A stretch of DNA of 64,000 nt, taken from Bacteroidota bacterium (GTDB lineage: Bacteria > Bacteroidota > Bacteroidia > Flavobacteriales > Weeksellaceae). Of the stretch, positions 52,837-61,242 are shown piece by piece. The stretch spans positions 1 to 64,000 of the forward strand of contig JAEWOR010000032.1 of assembly GCA_023399595.1 (NCBI GenBank), given 5' to 3'. How positions within the stretch are numbered: the first letter of the stretch is position 1; every line of letters begins with the position of its first letter. The notes beneath the pieces were generated by a model. The model had not been told where the DNA came from and did not search any database. It saw nothing but the letters and a program-made list of their open reading frames with translations. The position numbers and the translations under genes are program-made.

Positions 52837-54366
52837 ATGAGCACAGTAGCAGAACCCAAAAAAGATAATGCTTTAAAAAGACCTGAGTTTAAAGCTAAAT
52901 ATGACAATTATATCGGCGGAAAATTTACAGCACCCGTTTTAGGGAAATATTTCGATGTGGTATCACCAGTTGACGGAAAAGTCTTTACACAAGTAGCACA
53001 TTCCACCAAAGAAGATTTAGAATTAGCTGTAAATTCAGCATCGGAAGCATTTAAAACATGGAAAGATACTTCTGTAACGGAACGCAGCATTATTTTGAAC
53101 AAAATTGCAGATAGAATTGAAGAAAACCTTCAATATATCGCTGCTGTGGAAACTATAGATAACGGAAAAGCGGTAAGAGAAACTTTAGCAGCCGATATTC
53201 CTTTGGCTGTGGATCATTTCAGGTATTTTGCAAGTGTTATACGTGCAGAAGAAGGTTCTCATAACGAGTTGAATAAAGATACCGTTTCACTTATTGTTCA
53301 TGAACCTTTAGGAGTAATTGCTCAAATTATCCCTTGGAATTTTCCAATATTAATGGCGGTTTGGAAGCTAGCTCCAGCTTTAGCTGCTGGAAATTGTGTG
53401 GTTTTAAAACCTGCAGAAAGTACACCAGTTTCTATTATGGTTTTAATGGAATTAATAGGCGATTTAATTCCAGCCGGCGTAATTAATGTTGTTAATGGTT
53501 TTGGAGCAGAATTGGGAAGAGCTTTAGTAACCAATCCAAAAGTATCAAAAGCAGCATTTACAGGTTCTACAGCAACGGGAAGATTAGTAATGCAATATGC
53601 CACAGAAAATATTATTCCCGTAACTTTAGAGTTGGGAGGAAAATCTCCAAATGTATTTTTTAGCTCTGTGATGGATCATGATGATGAGTTTTTAGATAAA
53701 GCTATTGAAGGAGCGGCGATGTTTGCTTTAAATCAAGGTGAAATTTGTACTTGTCCGTCCAGATTATTGGTTCAGGAAGATATTTATGATGCATTTATTG
53801 AAAGACTAATTGAGCGTGTACAAAATATTAAAGTAGGAAATCCATTGGATCCAACTGTAATGATGGGTGCTCAAGCTTCACAAATTCAGAAAGATAAAAT
53901 TTTATCTTACATCCAATTAGGAAAAGAAGAAGGAGCGGAAGTGCTTACTGGAGGTGATGTAAATGATATTAATGATGATTTAAACGGTGGGTATTACATT
54001 CAACCAACCATGTTTAAAGGAAATAATAAAATGAGAATTTTCCAAGAAGAAATTTTCGGACCTGTTTTAGCGGTAACCACCTTTAAAGATGAAGCCGAAG
54101 CGATAGAAATTGCTAATGATACCATTTACGGATTAGGAGCTGGAGTTTGGACGCGAGATGCTCATCAATTATACAATGTTCCAAGAGCAATTCAGGCGGG
54201 AAGAGTTTGGGTAAATCAATATCATTCTTATCCTGCAGGAGCGCCTTTCGGTGGATATAAACAATCGGGTATCGGTCGCGAAAATCACAAAATGATGTTA
54301 GATCATTATCGTCAAACTAAAAATATGTTGATTTCTTACAATAAAAATAAGTTAGGGTTCTTCTAA
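52837..54366 (+). CDS. NAD(P)-dependent aldehyde dehydrogenase
   Basis: This 509-residue enzyme has the ALDH motifs PWNFPILMAVWKLAPAL, the catalytic Glu in TLELGGKSP, the catalytic Cys in NQGEICTCPSR (one of two close cysteines), and EEIFGPVLAV. The length and C-terminus fit the acetaldehyde/exaC-like group. It is followed by DUF779, a usual neighbour of this ALDH type, and faces an AraC regulator. Confidence 0.93.
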   Translation: MSTVAEPKKDNALKRPEFKAKYDNYIGGKFTAPVLGKYFDVVSPVDGKVFTQVAHSTKEDLELAVNSASEAFKTWKDTSVTERSIILNKIADRIEENLQYIAAVETIDNGKAVRETLAADIPLAVDHFRYFASVIRAEEGSHNELNKDTVSLIVHEPLGVIAQIIPWNFPILMAVWKLAPALAAGNCVVLKPAESTPVSIMVLMELIGDLIPAGVINVVNGFGAELGRALVTNPKVSKAAFTGSTATGRLVMQYATENIIPVTLELGGKSPNVFFSSVMDHDDEFLDKAIEGAAMFALNQGEICTCPSRLLVQEDIYDAFIERLIERVQNIKVGNPLDPTVMMGAQASQIQKDKILSYIQLGKEEGAEVLTGGDVNDINDDLNGGYYIQPTMFKGNNKMRIFQEEIFGPVLAVTTFKDEAEAIEIANDTIYGLGAGVWTRDAHQLYNVPRAIQAGRVWVNQYHSYPAGAPFGGYKQSGIGRENHKMMLDHYRQTKNMLISYNKNKLGFF

Positions 54367-54397
54367 GATTTTAGTCATTTTTCATATTCTAAATCTC

Positions 54398-54425
54398 ATA
54401 GGTTTTTAAAACCTATTAGGTTTTT
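54398..54425. repeat. Small palindrome and direct repeat
   Basis: ATAGGTTTT TTAAAACCTAT-type symmetry (54398-54416, perfect about its central base) is followed by another AGGTTTTT (54418-54425, matching 54400-54407). It may end the aldehyde dehydrogenase transcript or be a dispersed repeat. Confidence 0.55.
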
Positions 54426-54530
54426 GAAAAACAAAAAAATAACAATACCGCTTCCCTCAATCAATTTTCATAGTTTATAATTTTTTTGGGTAAGCAACTA
54501 GTTTGTATTGTTAATAGGATTGGTGTAGAG

Positions 54531-54558
54531 GAAAACCCGGCAGCGACGTCGGGTTTTC
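54531..54558 (+). terminator. Terminator between aldehyde dehydrogenase and DUF779 genes
   Basis: GAAAACCCG (54531-54539) pairs exactly with CGGGTTTTC (54550-54558) around ten bases, followed by T-rich sequence. It lies 38 bases before the DUF779 start, so it could attenuate expression between the two genes. Confidence 0.75.
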
Positions 54559-54595
54559 TTTATCTTTAAGAGTTAACTTTAAATAAAAAAATAAA

Positions 54596-54970
54596 ATGCT
54601 TTCACGATTAGATGTTACAGAAAAAGCCATGGAAGTTATTGAAACTTTGGAGCAGCAGCACGGTCCTTTGATGTTTTATCAAGCCGGCGGATGTTGCGAG
54701 GGAACCCAACCGCAGTGCTTCGAAAAAGGTGGTTTTTTCCCAAGAATGAATGATGTTTTAATAGGTCATGTAAAAGATTATGAATTTTGGGTGGATAGAG
54801 ATTTGTTCGAGTATTGGAAATATTCACATTTTACGTTGGATGTTTTGGACGGTTTTGGTCCTGGTGGTTTTTCTTTGGAGAGCCCGTTAGGAAAGACTTT
54901 CAAAGTCCATTACCGGCTTTTTACGTCAGAAGAGTTGGAAGATTTAGAACCTGTAAAAAGAAATGATTAG
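54596..54970 (+). CDS. DUF779 domain-containing protein
   Basis: This 124-residue protein has the DUF779 cysteine motif QAGGCCEGTQPQC, then GHVKDYEFWVDRDLFEYW and DGFGPGGFSLE. The family usually lies next to aldehyde dehydrogenases, as here; its chemistry is not known, but the Cys cluster suggests metal binding. It is separated from its partner by a hairpin. Confidence 0.88.
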   Translation: MLSRLDVTEKAMEVIETLEQQHGPLMFYQAGGCCEGTQPQCFEKGGFFPRMNDVLIGHVKDYEFWVDRDLFEYWKYSHFTLDVLDGFGPGGFSLESPLGKTFKVHYRLFTSEELEDLEPVKRND

Positions 54971-55023
54971 GGTTTAGAACAAGCTTTTAAATGAAATCTA
55001 AAACAATAATATCTTAAAAAATA

Positions 55024-55055
55024 TTTGATAGAAAATTGATCATCAGTTACCTTTG
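55024..55055 (+). promoter_or_regulatory. Promoter of the ClC-type gene
   Basis: TTTG (55024-55027), 20 bases, TACCTTTG (55048-55055): both boxes are exact. The -7 box overlaps a possible TTG start at 55053, which therefore cannot be used; the ATG at 55077 is the start. Confidence 0.7.
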
Positions 55056-55076
55056 TTGAAATTTGCAATTTCAGAT

Positions 55077-56330
55077 ATGGACAGACTCAAAATTCAAAGA
55101 CATTATTATTTTAAATTAATTGTTTCTGCAATAATAGTTGCGTTGGTGGCTTCGGCAATGTCTTGGTTATTAAAGTATATCACGATTTATTTTCAAGAAT
55201 ATTTATATGATTTTGCAAAAGAAAAATCTTTTCTGTTCATTATTTTTCCAACAATAGGGATTACAGCCATTTATTTTTTAAGGAAATATCTTTTCAAAAA
55301 CCGAAAGAATAAAGGCATCACGGAGATTTATAAAACAGTGGATCAAAGAAAAGATCATTTACCCGCTTTTAAAATTCCGTCCCATTTTTTAAATGGTTTC
55401 CTTACGGTAATTTTTGGAGGTTCCACAGGAATTGAAGTTTCTACAGTAGTTGCAAGTGCTACGGTGGGAAATGTAGCTTACGAAAAGCGTTTTTCTGCTA
55501 ATGTTTATAAATTGGAATTAATTTGTGCAGGCGTGGCAGCGGGCGTTTCTGTTTTATTCGGAAGTCCAATTGTAGGATTTTTATTCGCTGTTGAAGTAAT
55601 AGCCAGGAAACTTACCAAAACTTTATTTTTAAGTTGTTTTGCGGCGAGTTTTGTGGCTTGGGTTTTCTTGTATTTCACGAAAAGTGAAACAGTATTTTCG
55701 GCATCTATCACAGATTGGAGTTGGTCAGCACTTCCTTTTTTTGTTATTCTAAGTTTATTGGGAGGTGTTTTATCGGTTTACTTCACGTTTTTAGTAACAA
55801 GGATTAAGGATTTGTTTGCGGGAATTCACAATAACTTTTTGAGGGTGAATTTAGGAGCTCTCGTTGTGGGTTCGCTTATTTTTGTGTTTCCTTTTTTATA
55901 TGGCGATAGCTATCATTCCCTGAATGAACTTTTGCAACATCCACATGAATTTTCTTTATTATTTTTGGTGTTATTAATGTTTTTAAAACCTATTGCTTCG
56001 GCTTTAACCCTTGGTGCAGGAGGCGATGGTGGTGTTTTTGCCCCTAGTATTGTGGTGGGAGCATTTTTAGGTTTTGGATTTGCATTTTTTTGCAACCATT
56101 ATTTCGGAACGTCTTTAATTTACCTTAATTTTATGTTGGTAGGTGCAGCAGCTACTTTATCGGCTTCTATTTATGCACCTTTCACGGCTTTGTTTTTAGT
56201 CTGTAATTTAGCTCCGAACGGATATGCATTGTTTTTTCCTATTTTGGTGGGAAGTTTTATTGCTAAACATTTTGCTCAACAACTTCTTCCATACAATGTT
56301 TACACCTACAATTTAGAAACTAATAAATAA
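55077..56330 (+). CDS. ClC-family chloride channel/antiporter with altered gate motif
   Basis: This 417-residue membrane protein has about ten to twelve helices. It shows the ClC repeat patterns GGSTGIEVSTV (in place of GREGP), CAGVAAGVSVLFGSPIVGFLFAVE and GAGGDGGVFAPSIVVGAFLG (the GxFxP motif). The residue that aligns with the gating glutamate of E. coli ClC appears to be T117 in GSTGIE, so the gate is likely different. It has its own consensus promoter and terminator. Confidence 0.85.
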   Translation: MDRLKIQRHYYFKLIVSAIIVALVASAMSWLLKYITIYFQEYLYDFAKEKSFLFIIFPTIGITAIYFLRKYLFKNRKNKGITEIYKTVDQRKDHLPAFKIPSHFLNGFLTVIFGGSTGIEVSTVVASATVGNVAYEKRFSANVYKLELICAGVAAGVSVLFGSPIVGFLFAVEVIARKLTKTLFLSCFAASFVAWVFLYFTKSETVFSASITDWSWSALPFFVILSLLGGVLSVYFTFLVTRIKDLFAGIHNNFLRVNLGALVVGSLIFVFPFLYGDSYHSLNELLQHPHEFSLLFLVLLMFLKPIASALTLGAGGDGGVFAPSIVVGAFLGFGFAFFCNHYFGTSLIYLNFMLVGAAATLSASIYAPFTALFLVCNLAPNGYALFFPILVGSFIAKHFAQQLLPYNVYTYNLETNK

Positions 56331-56331
56331 C

Positions 56332-56361
56332 AAAAATTCAGCTCCTGCGAGTTGAATTTTT
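56332..56361 (+). terminator. ClC gene terminator
   Basis: AAAAATTCAGCTC (56332-56344) pairs with GAGTTGAATTTTT (56349-56361), one G-T pair, around CTGC. Confidence 0.78.
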
Positions 56362-56379
56362 ATGAAGATGAATTTAATT

Positions 56380-56872
56380 TTAGAAACCCCAAGCCACTCC
56401 AAAATTCAACATTTTATCGTTATTAAAATGACTGTCTTTAAAGAAATTGCTAAAATCTTTTTTTGCATAAACACTAAACTGTCCGTATCCTAGAGTAATT
56501 TGAGCACCCTACACCAACGGATTTATATCAAAATTTTCTCTGTTTCTAAATTTAATATCGTCGTTTTTATAATATTATTGCTACATAATTTACCTCCTCC
56601 ATACACATTGGCACTAACTTTAAAAGCATCATAATAGGGTCCGTATTATATATCTCTCGCTGTTTTTAGCTTAGAAAAATTATAATGAAAACCAATAGGA
56701 ATCATTATATAGCCCTTTTTCAATTTACTTTTCTCTAAATTCACGTTAGATTGCGCGATAAAGATGCTGGCGTTTTCGTCTTTTGCAAAATATTTATCGT
56801 TTTCCAATCTTAAGGTATACCAAGAGATATCTGTTAGGAAGCTATCACAAAATAAAAACGAAAATATCTTTA
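56380..56872 (-). pseudogene. Decayed outer-membrane beta-barrel protein gene
   Basis: Translating the minus strand shows a broken beta-barrel protein. TDISWYTLRLENDKYF, then GYIMIPIGFHYNF, a stop in place of one residue (56654-56656), YDAFKVSANVYGGG, a frameshift before NRENFDINPLV, a second stop, then GAQITLGYGQFSVYAKKDF and the end MLNFGVAWGF. The terminal aromatic residue and alternating pattern fit an outer-membrane barrel. The signal peptide and N-terminus are gone. It is non-functional by two stops and at least one frameshift. Confidence 0.8.
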
Positions 56873-57070
56873 ATTGTATTTAAATGAATTGGTCTATAAA
56901 TTAAATCAAAGATATTGTGGAGATAGAATTTTTGAAAGGCTCCTCATGGCGAACATTACAGCTATGGAACTAAAAATGGATAATCAGATTAGTTTTTGGT
57001 ATTTTTTTTTACGAAATATTTTTTAGTATAAAAATTAATAAGTTGATAGTAATGCATGTGCTTATAATTA

Positions 57071-57840
57071 ACCTGTTGTGCATTATGAATTAAAAAATTA
57101 AAAGTTGTCATTTGATTGAAAATTAGCAAATTGAATTAATCGCAAAACATTTACAATGAGCAACTTAGTTGCAGATTACGAAAGGTACCTAACCAAGAGG
57201 TTCGACGGAGGTAATTTTGGAAGTTTTGAAAAAAAATATCTAATGAAAATTTATTACTCTACCTAAGACGACCATCAAAACTGCAAACTTTCCAGAAGTA
57301 GCACTTCGAAAATCTGTAAATATGCTGAATATTGTAATCTTATCAGAGGTTTTTGTACTTCACAGCAAATGCATTTTTATGGCTACAAACTTCATACGGA
57401 TTGTTCTGTAAGTGGTGTTTTTCAAAGTATTGATTTAAGTCCAGTTTCTGTGTAGGATATCCATTATTTAAAGGATATCAGAGAGCAATTATCTCTTTGT
57501 ACACTGCTTGTAGACAAGGGTTGTTTGTCTTCTGAAATTCAAATTGACTTGTTCAACTATCCAAACATAGAATTGGAAACTCCAAAAGAATCAATCAAAA
57601 GGATTATAAACCTCAGTTTTATTGGTTCAAAAAACAACGAAAGACAATCTAAACCTTGTTCTCGAAATTCTGCGACCAGTTTATGGTGAGACGTAATTAT
57701 GCAAAAACTTTTGAAGATTTCAAAAACCAGATTATTAGCTAAAATAACGGCGTTAACAGTTGTACAATTCATCAACAAAGAATATTTCAACAGAAATATC
57801 AATAACTTAAAAGCCAGTATTATTTAAAATGCACAACGGA
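57071..57840 (+). mobile_element. Degenerate IS982-family insertion sequence
   Basis: The ends form an inverted repeat: GTTGTGCATT (57075-57084) and AATGCACAAC (57829-57838). Between them is a broken IS982-type transposase. The element (about 770 bases) is shorter than a full one (about 1 kb) through an internal loss. The right end stops 7 bases before the end of the TIGR03915-type gene. Confidence 0.85.
57156..57827 (+). pseudogene. IS982-family transposase, broken
   Basis: The start MSNLVADYERYL is present. About a third of the protein is then lost, and matching resumes at CKLSRSSTSKICK, CTSQQMHFYGYKLHTDCSV, GVFQSIDLSPVSV, stop, DIHYLKDIREQLS, SSEIQIDLFNYPNIELETP. After a frameshift it ends LLAKITALTVVQF and NRNINNLKASII, the true family C-terminus. 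At least two stops and frameshifts make it inactive. Confidence 0.87.
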
Positions 57841-57846
57841 TTTTTA

Positions 57847-58608
57847 TTATCTTTTCTCCGTCAAATACTTCCAATATCTTCGTGGGACGTGTTGCAGATG
57901 TAGTTTCATATTTTTGCGGGCTTCAATATTGGTGCTTTTAAAATACTGCTGCCAAAGATTCTGGTACTTTTCTTCCATGTCATCCAGCTGTATTGTAGCA
58001 TCAGTTTTAGATAATGCATTTTGCTGAACAGGAGATAAAGTAACTTCGGAAACACTTTTTAAATCGTAAAAAAGACCATAGTTTCTCTTAATATCATAAA
58101 TCAACCAAGTTTGATCTGTATAACGATTTCTAAAAAATTCTGCAATAAGTGGCAATACATTAAAGTCCGGCTCAATCATGCAATGAAACATATTATCTGA
58201 ACTTTTCTGAAAACGGATGAATGCCTTCATTCTGTGTCGTTCTCGATTCACGCGGGTAAGGGCTTGGTCGAATTTTAATACATGAAAGTTTCCAAAATTG
58301 GTCAATATTTTTTCGTTACCTAGAAATATCTGCTGGATACAATAGATAAGGGATTGCCATACAGCTTCATCTTCCGACAAAAAAACTTTAAAAATATTGA
58401 GAACTTCGGTAGATTTTAATTTGGATTTTAATCCCTTTAAGACTCTTTTTGCTTTAATATCATCCGTAACTACATCATAAACTTCTTCAAAGAGTTCTCC
58501 TGTGAAATTACTAGATAGAAGAGGTTTTACATCAAAGTTTTTACTTTCGAAACTTTCAAAAACCACCGAAAGAAAGCCGTAATAACTGCCATCAAAAGTA
58601 TAAATCAT
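57847..58608 (-). CDS. TIGR03915-family putative DNA repair/metabolism protein (DUF4130)
   Basis: This 253-residue protein starts IYTFDGSYYGFLSVVFESF and contains RVNRERHRMKAFIRFQ, the markers of a family linked by neighbourhood to the radical-SAM protein found at 59180. Some relatives are fused to uracil-DNA glycosylase domains; no such fusion is present here. Function is inferred as DNA repair. It starts 1 base after the lipocalin stop. An IS remnant lies 7 bases past its end. Confidence 0.87.
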   Translation of the reverse strand: MIYTFDGSYYGFLSVVFESFESKNFDVKPLLSSNFTGELFEEVYDVVTDDIKAKRVLKGLKSKLKSTEVLNIFKVFLSEDEAVWQSLIYCIQQIFLGNEKILTNFGNFHVLKFDQALTRVNRERHRMKAFIRFQKSSDNMFHCMIEPDFNVLPLIAEFFRNRYTDQTWLIYDIKRNYGLFYDLKSVSEVTLSPVQQNALSKTDATIQLDDMEEKYQNLWQQYFKSTNIEARKNMKLHLQHVPRRYWKYLTEKR

Positions 58609-58609
58609 C

Positions 58610-59161
58610 CTAATCTTGTATGGTCCACACTAATCTTTTAATATCATAACCCTGCTCTTTGGCGTAGGCTACAAATTTTTGCTTGTTTGCTTCAGGAATA
58701 GTTTTGTTTCGAGAAAGTATCCAAATATAATCCGTGCTTTCACCAAAAATAAGTGCGGTTTCATACGCAGGATCCATCATCACAATATTATATTCCGAAT
58801 AAAATGGGCCAAAAAATGAAACCTTTAATGCTCCTTTATTCTCTGGACCATTAAATTTTGCTTTTCCATGGGCTTCTTCCCATTCATTCTTGACATAGTT
58901 ATAGCCTTTATTAACAACTGCAATTTTACCGTCATCTCGTTTGGAGTAGTTTGCTGTAACATTTTTTAAATCTTTTTCATGTTTAAAATCCTGCCTTGCG
59001 ATTTCATACCATTGGCCCACATATCGATTAACATCAAAGTTTTGAACTACAACTACTTTAGAACTCATTTTCCCTTTTTTTGTAGAACATGCTATGGTAA
59101 TTGCGGTAATGACCAAGGCAGCTATTGCAAATAGGGCATATTTTAAATTTTTGTTTTTCAT
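58610..59161 (-). CDS. Lipocalin-family lipoprotein (Blc-like)
   Basis: This 183-residue protein has a lipobox (AITIAC) and the lipocalin start NRYVGQWYEIARQDFKHEKDL (GxW), then the beta-barrel with YIWILSRNKTI near the end. Blc-like lipocalins bind lysophospholipids at the outer membrane. It sits between two predicted DNA repair genes with gaps of 18 and 1 bases, so it must share their transcript, an odd place for an envelope protein. Confidence 0.9.
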   Translation of the reverse strand: MKNKNLKYALFAIAALVITAITIACSTKKGKMSSKVVVVQNFDVNRYVGQWYEIARQDFKHEKDLKNVTANYSKRDDGKIAVVNKGYNYVKNEWEEAHGKAKFNGPENKGALKVSFFGPFYSEYNIVMMDPAYETALIFGESTDYIWILSRNKTIPEANKQKFVAYAKEQGYDIKRLVWTIQD

Positions 59162-59179
59162 AATTTATATTTTACGAGC

Positions 59180-60436
59180 TTAGAATAAACTAAGCTGATT
59201 ACTTGGTACATTACTTTTATATTTACTTTTAGAGGGTGAAGTAATAAGAGATTTTATCTTCAACGGAGCAAGTTCTCCCATTTCAAAAGACGTATCGGCA
59301 CATACCATAAAAAATTTGGCTCTATTAAAGCTGATGCCCATTTTTCTTACCTGATACTCACGCAATTTTCCAAATTTTCTACTTTGAATCATTTTCATTG
59401 CAGACTTTCTTCCCACGCCAGGAATTCGTATAATTTCTTGATAGCTGGCCGTATTAATATCAATAGGGAAATAATGCGGATTTCTAAGTGCCCATCCTAA
59501 TTTTGGATCAATATCCATATCTAGATTGGTGAAGATTGGGTTAAGAATTTCATCCAATTTAAAGTCATAAAATCTTAAAAGCCAATCGGTTTGGTATAGC
59601 CTGTTTTCTCTAATTAATGGAGGTTGCGTTCCCACTTGAGGGAGTATGGTGTTTTCTGAATTTATTGGGATGTAGCCACTATAATACACTCTTTTCAGAT
59701 TGTAATTTTTATAAAACTCGTCGGCAACACTCATAATTTCAAAATCATTTTCTGGCGTTGCGCCAATTACCATCTGCGTGCTTTGCCCCGCAGGTACAAA
59801 TAAGGGTTTATGTTTTATTAATTTTGATTCCGATTTGATTTCTTGAATTTGATTTTGAACAAAAGCCAAAGGTTTTCTTACACTATCGTGATTTTTTTCT
59901 GGAGCTACCAACTTCAATCCAGCTTCTGTAGGCATTTCAAGATTAATGCTCATTCTGTCGACATATAATCCAGCTTCTTTTATAAGCTCTTTGCTAGCAC
60001 CAGGAATGGTTTTAAGATGGATATACCCATTGTATTTCTCCTCCACACGAAGTTTTTTCACAATACGCATCAATCGCTCCATGGTATAATCTGCACTTTT
60101 GAAAATCCCTGAACTTAGAAAAAGTCCCTCAATATAATTTCTGCGGTAAAAATTAATCGTCAATTCTACCACTTCATCAACGGTGAAAGCAGCTCTTTTT
60201 ACATCGTTACTTTTTCTGGAAACACAGAAGGCACAATCGTAAATGCAATGGTTGGTAAGAAGGATTTTTAACAAAGAAACACACCTCCCATCTTCTGTAT
60301 ACGTATGACAAATTCCTGATGCCGAAGCATCTCCAATACCTCCATTATTTTTGCGTTTTCCTCCGCTAGAACTACAGCTTACATCGTATTTGGCAGCATC
60401 TGCCAATATCATTAATTTTTCTTGAATACGATCCAT
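59180..60436 (-). CDS. TIGR03916-type putative DNA modification/repair radical SAM protein
   Basis: This 418-residue enzyme has the radical SAM cluster motif CIYDCAFC (Cx3Cx2C) near residue 65, preceded by a Cys-containing N-terminus (YDVSCSSSGG, ASGICHTYT). A helix-hairpin-helix DNA-binding motif lies near the end (IRIPGVGRKSAMKMI). The family pairs with the TIGR03915 type; the reaction is unproven. It leads a three-gene operon with lipocalin and TIGR03915. Confidence 0.9.
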   Translation of the reverse strand: MDRIQEKLMILADAAKYDVSCSSSGGKRKNNGGIGDASASGICHTYTEDGRCVSLLKILLTNHCIYDCAFCVSRKSNDVKRAAFTVDEVVELTINFYRRNYIEGLFLSSGIFKSADYTMERLMRIVKKLRVEEKYNGYIHLKTIPGASKELIKEAGLYVDRMSINLEMPTEAGLKLVAPEKNHDSVRKPLAFVQNQIQEIKSESKLIKHKPLFVPAGQSTQMVIGATPENDFEIMSVADEFYKNYNLKRVYYSGYIPINSENTILPQVGTQPPLIRENRLYQTDWLLRFYDFKLDEILNPIFTNLDMDIDPKLGWALRNPHYFPIDINTASYQEIIRIPGVGRKSAMKMIQSRKFGKLREYQVRKMGISFNRAKFFMVCADTSFEMGELAPLKIKSLITSPSKSKYKSNVPSNQLSLF

Positions 60437-60594
60437 GGTATTTTTTTAATTATGAGATGTAAAATTAACCAAAATTAAGCCAAACAGATGTTAGAAAGTA
60501 GTTGCTTTTTGTGTCATTTTTCACCATTATAAATGAAAAAAAAGAACATTTAAGAACAGAAAATCTATATAAAAACATGTACAGCTGAAACGAT
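60437..60594. other. AT-rich gap before the repair operon
   Basis: 158 bases without a gene. The minus strand has TAATTTTG (60477-60470), a perfect -7 box 34 bases before the radical-SAM start. Confidence 0.4.
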
Positions 60595-61242
60595 TTACAA
60601 TTCTAAAATACAAGCATCATCAAAGATGTATTTTTGTGCATTGGGATAATAGTCTTGTGTATCCAAACCTGTGAACGAACTAAAAGCGGGTAAAATAAAT
60701 TTGTCTTCGGAAACAATATAACATGGAAACTTTAAAAATTTCCTCACAGTCGATTGCAGGCTTACTCCAGGATGTATATGACCTGAAATCACAAAAAAGT
60801 CTTGCATTTCAAGGTCTTCATGGTTGAAAATAAAATCATCTATTCTAAGTTGTTTATAAACTTCAGAAACGCCCAAATTGTACAAAGTTTCAATAGAAAT
60901 TTTGTCGTGATTACCTTTTACTAAAATAATTTTGAGATTGGGGAATTGCATTTTCCAAGTTTTGAAAATTTCAAATTCTGAATTTTTCCCCGCATGGATA
61001 AAATCACCAACAATAATGAGTTTTTCGCAGATATAAAATTCAATTAAATAAGACAGCCGCTGCAAATCCTGATGAATAATATCTGCAGGTAATGCAATTC
61101 CATTTTTTCTGAAATGCGCAGTTTTTCCTAAATGCAAATCGGAAATTATTAAACTTTTTTCATTTTTCCAGAACAAAGCTCTCTGGTTAGTAAGTACAAA
61201 ATGATGATTACGGATGATAATTTCTTTTTCTACGAGATTCAT
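60595..61242 (-). CDS. pdeM: Ligase-associated DNA damage response endonuclease PdeM
   Basis: This 215-residue metallophosphoesterase carries the metal ligands ISDLHLGKTAHF, GDFIHAG, VKGNHD and SGHIHPG. By family it belongs to the bacterial ligase-associated DNA repair set. It overlaps the end of the helicase gene by 4 bases. It ends the operon begun by the DNA ligase. Confidence 0.92.
   Translation of the reverse strand: MNLVEKEIIIRNHHFVLTNQRALFWKNEKSLIISDLHLGKTAHFRKNGIALPADIIHQDLQRLSYLIEFYICEKLIIVGDFIHAGKNSEFEIFKTWKMQFPNLKIILVKGNHDKISIETLYNLGVSEVYKQLRIDDFIFNHEDLEMQDFFVISGHIHPGVSLQSTVRKFLKFPCYIVSEDKFILPAFSSFTGLDTQDYYPNAQKYIFDDACILEL

Noticed and set aside
55053..55076. TTG start for the ClC-type gene
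   Set aside because: The TTG lies inside a perfect -7 promoter box, so the message would begin after it; the ATG at 55077 is better.
57557..57802. Minus-strand open frame inside the IS982 remnant
   Set aside because: It is opposite the decayed transposase, whose residues match the family on the plus strand.
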